The position numbers and the translations under genes were made by a program. DNA of 64,000 nucleotides from Bemisia tabaci (Eukaryota > Arthropoda > Insecta > Hemiptera > Aleyrodidae). Position 1 is the first letter of the stretch; every line of letters starts with the position of its first letter. The notes beneath the pieces were generated by a model. The model did not search any database. It saw only the letters and a list, made by a program, of their open reading frames with translations, and was not told the origin of the DNA. This document shows, in pieces, positions 44,881-56,800 of this stretch. The stretch is from positions 31,816,098 through 31,880,097 of the forward strand of contig NC_092796.1 of the NCBI RefSeq assembly GCF_918797505.1, given 5' to 3'.

Positions 44881-47800
44881 CTGTTGAAAGGAATTAAATC
44901 AATGTTTGTGCTCATCAAATGTACGCCACAAAGGGCACTCACTATTCATACTGCCGTGATTGCGAAGGGAGCCGTAAGTCTCAAATGCTCGAAATCGAGT
45001 TTCCAACAAAATTCTTCTAATCTTTATAGATGAAATCACTGAATTAGATAAAACAGCACAATTTGTCTCATTTGTATGAAAACGAAATGAGTGAGAGAGC
45101 TGTTTGTTCGTGCAGAAAAATTGGCGTCGTTTCAGACAAAACGGCCGTAAGAAGCGTTAGGTATAGGCACCTTCAGAGAGCAGTGCTTTCAAATAAAATG
45201 CCGACCTTTTCTGCCAATTTCTACATCGAGAAAAAAGATTGGTAAAATTTACCGTTCCTCATCGCTGTATTTCACGCAGCGTCAATTCAAAGTCAATTCT
45301 GCCAGAAAAAAGGTAAACGTTACTACTCGTATATACTGGTACATGTAACCATTCCTCTAATGACAGAATCGACTTTGAATTCACGCTGTGTAAAATACAG
45401 CGTGAAAGAATGGTAAATTATATTAATCTTTTTTCTCGGTGTAACCTGAAAATGTGTTTGTTGCGTGTCCAAAACATAGAGTACATAGAGTTGTAATGTA
45501 AGTGGGTGAGCTGGCGCCACTTTTAAGCATTTTCCAGGTCCCGAATTCCGAGACTCCTGTGTGACGCCGGGTCACTTTTTCGATTCATAATCGATTGTTT
45601 GCGATACACGGGTACCCGGCCATCTGATGTAAACAAAGAAGATGGGAATCACCACGTATTCCATACCGCCATTTTACATCGAACATGTATCGAAAAAGTG
45701 ACCCGAACTCGGGGCACACCGGGCTCGGAACTCTTCGAGCAGAACATGGCGCCAGCTCTCCCATTTACATTACGACTCTATGTACTCTATGGTCTAAAAC
45801 GAGCCCACGAAAGAATATAGAAGACAGCATTCACGGCTGCCTCGCCTAATACTAGCATAATATGAAAACGAATAATACACTTTTTTTTAAAAAAAAATTG
45901 AAATAGAATTGGTCGATTTTAATCATCCAAACGATTTCTAAGAGTCTCTCGAGTGATCTGTGGCAATTTGACAAAGAACAGAGGCTCCTTTAAATAAAAT
46001 GTCATATTTTCAAAACTTCATTTTTGCACTTACAGCTCTCTCCGCTATCACGGCAGCTTAGTCCTCTCCAAAGACATAAAGACGGAGCACTAAAAGCAAA
46101 AAATGAAGCTTCTAGAGCTTCTTTTCAATCACCTCTACTATTGGCTAGAGGATTGGCGGCGAAATCGGGACAAGTTTGAATTCAAATGTAGGGCGGGAAC
46201 TAATAAATAAAATTGTGGAAACAAAGTATTTTAGGTTGATTTTTGCCCAAATTCAGGTACACACTCATATTTTATTAACTTTAGGTTAGTTTCGGTCCGT
46301 CGTCGACCGACTGATTTCATTTGGGAGTAACGTAGATCTAGAACTGTAACGGCCTGTTTGAACCTGCAGAACCACCATAAGCAGAAGAAAAACTAACTTT
46401 ATCTGAGATTACTGCCTGTTACCGAGCAAAAGTAGGTGTAATATATTAGGACGCAGACCGAACTTTCTTAATATAATCGTTTTAAGCATTTAAAACACGT
46501 TTCGAAGAAGAAATAAGGAAAAATCAAGAGGACAAGTTCAAATCAAATTTCCGTTTGCCGCCATGGATTCCCGCGCTCATTTACACACTCACACAAGCGC
46601 GCAGCGCCGAACCTAGCTTCACTTTTTCCCCGTGCTTTTAGATACGAGCGCTCCGTCTTTATGTCTTTGGTCCTCTCTTTAACAACTCCTATTCATTCGG
46701 ATGCCAAATGGACTACATTTGACAATTATTGAGAACTACAAATTCCAGCTCATTCAGGAAACAACATATGCACCATTAGTTTCCATCCGCAGATAAGTGC
46801 TTTTACGAATGAGATACTGTTTAGTTCCTAATTGCGAAATGTGCATGGTCCAAATGTAGTTTAAAATGTAGGGTTGACTGAATGAGGGGGTTAGGGATAG
46901 CATCACCCTCGTGAAAGCAAAATATCATCATGGTGTTTAAATGATCTTCAGAGGCACGAAGAGATTTTCAATGATCATCCCAACCTTGTTGCTGGATTGA
47001 GATGTGGGTAGTGTCTTTACCTGGAAACTCGCTTATTCTAGAGTCCCTTCATACTGAGAGTTAAGACAACGTGAATCCATTTCTGATTGGTTCCCGTATT
47101 TTAGGCCTCCATAATGTCACAAACAGGAATAAAGATTACATTTTCACCAATTGCAAAGATTGTAATCTGGAATGGACCGGGAAATTACGGGTTCGGCAAG
47201 GGACAAACGGAATGAGAGAAGGAACGGAGAAAGGGATTTGAGAATGGGCCGATCAAAGATTACGAAAAACTTTCTAATGGTGTAATCTTTATTCCCGTTT
47301 ATGACTCCATGAGGGTGGGGGGGGGGGGGGTGTGTGTGTCTTAACTCTCAGTATAAAATGACTCTAGCTTATTCTGGCCCGTTTCCAGGTTAAGAAACAA
47401 AAACAAACTATATTTAAATTTGATAACACTGTGGGGATAATTATTGAAGATCTTTTCGTACTGATAATCATTTGAATATCACGATGATGCTTCGTTTTCA
47501 TAGAGGCATGAGATTGACTGATTCGCGAACAAAGAGTGAAATCCAAGAGTAAAACTTTGGGAACAGATCAGTGGCATGGCGTGCTTTGCAATTTATCGAT
47601 TGATCTTTCATTAAAACCTACAGAAAAGAATCAAAATACACGGTGTTTGTATTACAAACACCTTTAATAATTATCGATTCTTTACCGTAGCTTCAAATAG
47701 GGAAATATCGATAGTCGATGTCTTGCCACTGAGACAGGTCCTCCCATAGGGACTACATTGATTATAGACATCACAAGATAGGTAACTGACACACAATGCG

Positions 47801-50800
47801 TACTGACGAAGGATATATTTTTCGCCTTTGCAGCCATTTGATTTGGTTTTTTTAAAGAATGGATGTAGCGTAATGCTTATAATTAGATTTTCTCGCTAAA
47901 AGCAGTTTAGCTACAAGGACCCATCATCGACTAAAAATCTTACCTGTTCTACCCCCCACTTAGTACCCCAGCTGTTCCGTATACGCCAGGCATCTAAATT
48001 TCAGAAAAATAACGCAAAGTTAAGACGTGAAAGAAAATGAGTAAATGTATGGAAAATTGCATTACCTATACTATGATTAAAACAAGAAGCTTAGTAAATG
48101 TATGGAGAATTGCATTACCTACTATGATTAAAACAGGAAGATCATACCTGCTAAGAATGAGGGAGGGGGACTACTAAGGATTCTAGAGTTTAAACATTTT
48201 TAAACTGGCAAAAGGAGGAGGTTTCAATTTACCAAAAGATCTATTGTTGCTGGGCTAGGATGGGGAAGATAAACAAATAAATAAAGTTTGGCGACCAAAC
48301 TTTTTGTAATAGTGTTTTATATTAATTTTTATTCGGTTATATTTTCAAAAATGTATAACTGTCGTGCTGAGTCATTCTACCGCGACCACGCGGGTTTTCC
48401 GCAGGTAAATTCGGCAAAATCGCGTTTTTATTTGCAGATCCGCGGTAAAAATCACAAGTTTTTCGTAAAATCGCGGCAATTTGTACGCACGGAGCTATAC
48501 AAAAGTATTTATTCGTAATGCCTATGAAAGAAGGAGTTTTTAAAATGGGAGGGTCAACTTGAAAAATGGGAAGGCAAATGATCTTTCTGTATCCCTGCAC
48601 CTCAATACAGTCGAGAGGAGTACAGATAAATTATAAGATTTTGAAAAAAGTCGCCCAAATGTGAATGTCCGTAAAAGTGGAATAAAATTGTTTTTCCCAT
48701 AAAATACGCGTGTTGAGAGGACACGACGGCAACCAATGAGAATGAATGGTTCATCGGGCGCACACAAGTCTGTAACAAGTCTGTCGGAAGAAAATGGATA
48801 TTTTTCTTAGAAACTACCTATTAGTAGGAACATTAGACTTTTCAGTCTTCATTTTCTGCCTTGAAGCGGTGGCGGCCAAAATGTATAAAATGACGACATA
48901 TCGATGGTGAAACTACCGGACCACGTACCTTGGTTTGCGACGTTGCAGACTTCCTGCCATACTTAATTTTTTAAAAGTAAAAATACTCAACATCAATTCT
49001 TTAGAGCCTCCATGATTTTTCCTCTTTACGCGATGAAATCTCGGTAAAAATTTCAAGGAATGATATTGGTTTGTTCCCCTTAAAAAATATAAAATGGAAG
49101 CGGAGATTTTTAGACACAGCAAACGAGATACGTGGTCTGGTATAGTTTCACCGTCGATATTCTATAGCAGAATGCCGGAAATTCAGATAGTACATCCCAT
49201 GGTTTCTGCCGATTTGGACGTTTCTATCAAAGATGAATACAAATTCGCACTTGTTCCCCGACTTAAAACTCGGATGAAACCAAGTTGGGCAGAACCACAC
49301 GCCACCGGCCACCACGGTAGACGACGCCATGCGCCGTGCTTTTTGTCAGGCGATATCCCCTGGTAAAAATTGGCAGTAGAATGTGTGTTCCAAAACACTA
49401 TAGACCTAAAGCCGGCTGTAAGATTTCCAATAGTTTCTGTAGCCGGCTGTATAATTTCTTATAGCCTTTTATAGCCGATGGCGATCAAGCAACAGCCAGA
49501 CGATAAATTTTATGCTTAACGTTACTAAATACGAATACTAGGACTTAGTTAGTTTTTGGACCACCGCTCTCTTTTTGTGCCGTAGTATCTTGATTTATTT
49601 CGCGAGGAAAGCTCCGTACTTTTGAAGGATGCCTGTCATTCTAAATATGTTGGAGCACCTTCAATTTCTTATGATATTGTGCAATATATCTAGTGTGAAA
49701 TAGTTGCCTCAGATGCCGTGCCACGCTGCGGCGCGGCGGGCGGGCAGAGAGCGCGAAACGCGCATTGGCGCCTACAAACCTAACAGGGATACTTCACGCA
49801 TTGCGCAATGCGTGAAGTATCCCTGTTAGGTTTGTAGGCGCCAGTGCGTCGCCGCTCCGCTTTGTGTTAGGCTCTAATATTTAATCTCGTGAAGTCAGCG
49901 TTTTTCAACTCATGATTTTGAAATGTTTGCACACTCTGTATGGATTATTCTTAATTTAATTGATGGAAAAAATATGTTTTAAAGAAAAATATAATGTGTG
50001 TTTTGTAAATATTAAGGTAGCTCCTATGAAACTTAATGATTTCCGAAGCACACGAATTTCTACACAATTTCTTACAGCCTTTTATAGCCAATGACGATAA
50101 AGTGTAAAGCCCAGCGATAGGAACTATAGCCCGACTGTATACTTTTTTATAGCTTCGTATAGCCCGGCTATATAATTTGCTGCGCTTTCTACAGCCAGCT
50201 ATATGATTTTCAATAGCCTTCTTTAGTCGGCTATAAGAACTCCTATGGTATTTTGAAACGCAGCTCCTATCGCCAATTTTCACCAAGGTCTCCGTTAATA
50301 TTGGAGGGGATAACTTGGTGTAAGGACAGCTCTTATCATTTTTTGCTGATCTGTAATCTAAAATCATCGAAACACGATTTGAGAAACTGGCCTGTTGGTA
50401 GTGCCGAGAACTTTAAAAAGACAGCACTTTAATAAGATGCTTACCTCCGCACAATCCAACGATAACCACAGCATGGTTTGTTTCATTTGCAGGGCAATAT
50501 TTAGAGATCATAACACCGCCGACGTACCACTACAAATTAAAAACAAGAGGAAAAATAAAACGCGCTTTAGCGGCATTGGACAGCTGGTATAATCTCCAGG
50601 AATAAAGAAAAAAATCAGTAAAGTATACTTTAAAAAAGTGAGAGTTCCTGTTTACATTCGAAGAAATTGGACTACATATCGACGGCGTAAGTCCGCGATC
50701 ACATATCTCGTTTGTGTTGTCTGAAAATCTCCGCTTCTATGTTATCTTTTTAAAGGAGAACAAATTGATATCGTTTGACGAAAATTTTTCAGAATTTTCT

Positions 50801-53800
50801 TCGCACAGAGAAGAAAAGTCTCGGCAGTTTTAAAGAATTGCCATTGAGTAGTTTTCCGTTTTAAAAAATAAAGTATGACAGGAAGTCTGCGACATCGCAA
50901 ACCGAGTTATGTGATTGCCGACTTACACCGTCGATACATCATAAATGAACAAAGCCACGTTGGCGTAGTTTAAAGACGATTAGGATTGTTCTTTGGGGAA
51001 TGCACGAGGTCTTTTTGCGTATGCACATACAAAACTTTGAAATGGTACTCTGAGCTCTCAGTGCAGTCACGTAGGGGGCCGGCCCCCCCGCCACCCCTAT
51101 TTCCGCCCATGGTCTTCAAGAATCATCTTCCCTCTAGCTTCAAAGATGAGAAATGTAGAAAGTTTTTTCCCTTTCCTGAAAAATCGCGTTTTCCGAGTTA
51201 TGCGATTGCCGACTTACACCGTCGAAGCATGAGTAATACTAATTCTGAAAATCAAGCTGAGCCCCCATTTTTACGAAAACAAATCATTTACGACCGGATC
51301 TGTGAGAAGGGGCCTCATCTTTCGAGAATAATTTTTCTCAACTTTTTGTAAATGCATGTAGGAAAAAAAATTGAATATTTTGGCGCTAGTTTGACCCTAA
51401 AATATCAAAAATCGAAGAGGAAATTAGTCCTGGAGTTCCTCGACAAAAATCAGGCCATAGAAAAAGATGGTCTAAGTGTTTGCAAAAAGTCAAGGAATTT
51501 TTTTAACCGATCTGGTCTTATTTTTTGATTTTTCTATTGAGTCACTCGCTATTTACTTTATTCATATTACCGGAGGAGCCGTCAACCGAAGAAGTGTAGA
51601 TTTCTTTTTCACCACACTGTTAAAAATCAATGATTTACTCTGAGTGAACAGCCGGCGTGAAAAAAAAACCCAGCGTGAATTTCGCGCCGCGCTCTGAGTG
51701 AAAAGACCAGAGCGTGAATCACCAACGACAACGAAGGACGAATTAGTTGAGGTACCTCAAGTAGCGTGAATGGAGATGTTGCATGTGTGAGGGATTTGCG
51801 ATTTGACCATTGATTCTTATGTAAAAGTTCGCGAGAAACACGATGGTGCCACTGGTTTTCTGAAATCAACCCCCAAGCTCAAAAAAAGCTCTCAAAATGA
51901 GGCCAAAATGGAGGGGATATCCCACCCTACCCTGAGAGTCCACCTCTACATCAAGACAAACTCTTCATGCAAAGATAGGGAGCAAATACATTGGCAGGGT
52001 TGCCACTTTATTTGGGGACTCTAAAACTGAGAACACGGCATCACTGCTAAGGTATTTGGACGTATTTCTACCAAACAGCCCTATGTGTAAGTGAGAAATA
52101 TGGGGTGTGCTCGTTAGTTCTCTTTGCGTAAGAGTGAATGAGAATAATAAAGCGCCAGTGACGTCAGCGGCAACGAAGGAGCTCCGGAACGACGGGGGGA
52201 TCGTTGGAGGGAGTCTTTAACTCATGAGCCCTGTCTACAACGCTCTCTTGCCATGCCCGCGGCTCATGACTCCCGCATTCAGTTGGCACATAGGTCTCTT
52301 TGATAGAATGTAAAATCCCGCTTTTCCAATTCTTCAAATGGAATCACGCCCACTTTTACATTGCTTCTTATGCAGCTTTCTAGAGCACACCCCATATTTC
52401 TCACCTCCACATAGGTCTGTTTGGTAGAAATACGTCCATTTGCTCCCTATCTTTGCATGGAGAGTTTGTCTTGATGTAGAAGTGGACTCTCAGGGTAGGG
52501 TGGGATATCCCCTCCATTTTGGCCTCAACTTGAGAGCTTTTTTTGAGCTTGGGAGATGATTTCAAAGAAAACCAGCGGCACCATCGTGTTTCTCGCGAAC
52601 TTTTACATAAGAATCAATGGTCAAATCGCAAATCCCTCACACATGCAACATCTCCATTCAACGCTGTCTGTCATGAGCGTCGAATGGCAAAGTGATAACG
52701 CACTCGTCTATTACCGCCGCGCCTCGGGGTCTTTTCCATGCTAACGGCAGTTCCGTTTTACTTTATGCTTGTTAGCTTTTCACTCCGGCCAGAGCGCGAA
52801 ATTCGCGCCGGATCCATGCACTCAGAGTAACAGGTGGTCAAAGTAGCAACTGAGTAAGCGTGAATTTCGCGCCGGGATTTTTATCAGTGCATAAATATCC
52901 TCGGATTGACTTCCAAGCACTGTTGCATGATAATGTTAATTACACGGACGGTACTTACTTGCATATCATCATTACAATTCATCGCAATCGGAAGTGGACT
53001 GGTCGGAAGAGCGGCGATTAGTTTTGAGTCACTACCTGAGACGTCTTTGAAAGATTTCAGCTTTTCTATCACCGTGAATTTAGACTTGCAAGTGCCATTC
53101 TTAGCTGTGTACTTATAGTCCTTTTCGGCGCACAAACCTGGGTTCTCCATTACTTTGAAAGCCGGTTCAAACCAGCCACCCTCACACATGTCGTTGTCTT
53201 TTGTACAATCTACCAATTCTACGAAGAGGGCAGAAATCAACCGATCAGAGGACTTGGTATTTTTGAATTCGCTGCGCTTCTAAAAAATTACATTGGATTA
53301 AGTTTGTTCAAAGCGTAAGTAAAATTATTTGTAAAAATCACCGAATTCTACTAACTTTTCCGCCATCGGTAATGCATTCCATTGCAGATAGGAAAATGAT
53401 CAATTCAGGAAATGATGCAATTTCTCCGTTTAGCCCACTAGAAATCCAAAAGTCTCTTAGGCGTTAAAAAATGATTTTTTCCGCAACAGGTTTGAGCGAA
53501 CTATGCGGAAACGTTCTAGACCCAACGTATTTTGCTCCCCCTTTAAAAACTTTATTTTCAGTAGGGACTGGAAGAGGAAACCGTGGTATGCCTATTCTCC
53601 TATCTTCTTTTTCTAAACTACATAGTTGGACGTATTTCTACCAAACAGATCTATGTGGAGGTGAGAAATATGAGGTGTGCTCGTTAGTTTTCTGGCCGTA
53701 AGAGTGAATGAGAATAATAACGCGCCAGTGACGTCAGCGGCGACGATGAAGACTCCGAGCCGCGGATCCGCATCTTTAACTCATGAGCCCTGTGCACAAG

Positions 53801-56800
53801 GCTCTCTTGCCATGCCCGTGGCTCATGAGTTCCGCATTCAGTTGGCACATAGGTCTGTTTGATAGAATGTAAAATCCCGCTTTTCCAATTCTTCAAAAGG
53901 AATCACGCCCACTTTTACATTGCTTCTTATGCAGCTTTCTAGAGCACACCCCATATTTCTCACCTCCACATAGGTCTGTTTGGTAGAAATACGTCCAGTT
54001 ATATCACTTACATCACCTTACGGCTTTTTATAAAACGTCGAGTCTCAAGCCTTCTTTGCTCCTGGGACATCATACAGTTTCTCATAAGCCGATTGAACTT
54101 ATGAAAGTTCTTAGGAGCCAGATTTTTTCCAACTCATCCTCCGAGCTCTGATCCTAAAGTGCAATCCATCCCTCATCAAGAAACATGTTTTTTCCCCCTT
54201 CCTTTATTCTTTTTTGAACTCCCAAATTGGACTCCGTTTGCATGAATACGTCTAAGTCTAGCTTTAGGTTTGTGGAAGGAACCATTCGGTATACCAGTTT
54301 TAATGTCTAACCATCATTGAATTGAACGTATTTATGCTAAAAGGAACTATGTGCATACGGATTGCGTGTGACATACTTCTTTTTAGCATAAATACGTACA
54401 ATTTACCTTGTTTCGACAGCTTAGTCGTTTTCCCCGATTTAGAAAGCAACACCTCAAACGCGCCAACCGATGCAAATGCCCAGCAGGATCCACACTGTTT
54501 CTGCAAAAAATTATAAAAGTACGCATTTGCATAGGGAAACTATTGCCACTTACGTTCTTCCTTAAGTGAGCCAGATACAGTGGCTCTTTATTGCAACTAA
54601 TATAGTCCAGTCAGCGGGACGATTATTGAAATTTATAGACAAAGCTGTAGACAAAAAAGTCATAGGGGGTATGGAGCGATCCCATTGGTTGAAACTGGTG
54701 ATTTTTACAGACTTGGAGGGAAGACGATTGCCTAATGCCGGGTCTCTTGTCGGTTGCCGTTAGTTATAGTCTATTACCTACCTCCTTTGTCCATTGCAGC
54801 CACCCGCTTCCACCAATAGGATCCTACCATATCCCTTTTGTTTTCTTTGTCTATAGCTTTGTCTATCAATTTTAATAATCGGCCCGCAGGGCTTTTATTT
54901 CAACTGCAATCTTGTGATCAACTGCCACTTTTAGCCTTGAAGAAAACAAGAGCATGGGTTGCATTGAAACACTTCAATACTGCTGTGTTGCTTTTTACTG
55001 GCATGTTTTAATGCAATCAATTCTGTAACACTAATATCCTGTAGTAAAGTAGAATGCTTGGAATAAATCGGTGTTGCAAACTCCCACTGCTCAACCATTT
55101 CACCTCCTTGGAGGTCCAAATATCTGTATCACGCGTTACCGTTAGTTAGTCTATTACCCAACTCTTTTGTCCATTGCAACCACCCGCTTCCACCAATAGG
55201 ATCCCTCAATACCCCTTTTGTTTTCTTTGTCTATAGCGGTGTCTATCAATTTCAATAATTGACCCATCCAACTTTTCTACTTTGCGTTAAAGTCTCTGTG
55301 TCCCGACAATGGTTAACTGTTGAGAATATAGCTCGATTTTTAATATTTTAATGATGACATGACAAACAACGTTGAAGAAATGGACGTATTTATGCTAAAA
55401 GGAACTATGTGCATAGGGTTTCCGTGCAACATAGTTCCTTTTAGCATAAATACGTCCAAATAATGATAATACATACCGGATTTTGTGCGGTTTTTTTTTT
55501 TTTTTTTTTTTTTTTCAAAAGTAGAGAGGGTTAAGTATAGCTGGCAATGACCCTCCCTGCCCTCCTTGTATCGCAGCATAACGTAGATTCATACCCCTCC
55601 TCCCATCTAGAGCCTTAAGTAATTGATGAACGCTCCCTAACTCATCCATACCAACCGACTAAGAAATGCGTACAATTTCACGAAGATTGTGAAGATAAAA
55701 GTGAATTTCAAACCTTTCATATGCGCTAACATAGAGATCTTCGAGTCATTTTCCGTACAAAACAATTGCGTGCGCGATTCGTCATCATGGAGGTTTTCTT
55801 GCCCGATCCCGGAAGGAATATTCATTTATGCTATAGGTACCGTGCCGAGGAAAGACGCTGTAGGAACCTTTGTCAGTTGCCATAGTTCCGTTGATTAAAT
55901 ACGGATTTTCCGGAAAACTTGTAAATATTTTCCGTTTAATTTTCCAGAGAATTGTTTCTTGTAATTAAATCTGAACTATCGGATAATCGCAAGAGAAAAT
56001 ATTCATAACCCTCCTCAAAAATGAGCATTTCATTGGAGGAAATTTTGCAACTATAGAAAGTTCAAACGGCGCACAGTGGATCGAGTCAACAGGAGGGATC
56101 GGAAAAAATTTGAAAACTTGAGAAGCTTATAACTCCATTTACACAAAGCTTCGAGGTTCTGAAAGTGGTCCCATTGGTTTCCTCGTAAAATTCACCTCTA
56201 GAAGCAACTCTTACAATTTAAAATGTGACGAAATAAACATAAAAATTTGCATTTTTAGTCAATAATATTATGTGCGACCTCTCTGATTGACTCAATCCAC
56301 TATGCGGCATTTTCGGAAAAACGCCGCAAGAGCATTCGAGAGTTGCCAAATTTCCCCTCCGAAAATATTGATTTTGAGACAAATAATGGATATTTTTGCT
56401 TGAAATCTTCTGATACTGTAGATCGCATTGCAAAGAAAATTCTCTGAAAAATTGGACGGAGAATGTTCACAAGTTTTCCAGAAAATTCGTATTTGATATA
56501 TAAATGGACTACATTTTGCAATTTGGAACCATAAATTCTATCCCGGTTAAAAACGACGTATGTGCCATTAGTTTCCCTAGGCACACAAGTGTTTTTCTAG
56601 AGGAACCAAAATTTATAGTTCCAAATTGCAAAATGCAGTCCGAATATATCCGCTTTTATAACGCTCTCTGGCGCTCTGCGACACCTATATAGTCGCTAAA
56701 GTCCCCGATCCTCTCGAAGCCCTTCAGGGAGTTGGCACACCCTCATTTCTTCTAAAACCCCCTGTCGCCACCCTTTCACTGGGCGTCCCCTTCGTCTCCT

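Larger units (their letters stand above)
51615..52889. mobile_element. Outer inverted-repeat element hosting nested L and K elements
   Basis: CACTGTTAAAAATCAATGAT at the left; the right end is the inverse of CACTGATAAAAATCCCGGCG. CACTCAGAG and GAATTTCGCGCC motifs repeat in both flanks. It lies in cathepsin intron 6. Confidence 0.6.

Noticed and set aside
49951..50367. 138-codon - strand frame with repeated Ser/Arg/Lys-rich motifs
   Set aside because: Produced by the repeated TATAGCC motifs of an inverted-repeat element.
50395..50592. + strand frame over cathepsin exon 7
   Set aside because: Antisense shadow; the - strand encodes the catalytic His region.
52906..53118. + strand frame over cathepsin exon 6
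   Set aside because: Antisense shadow of the real - strand exon.
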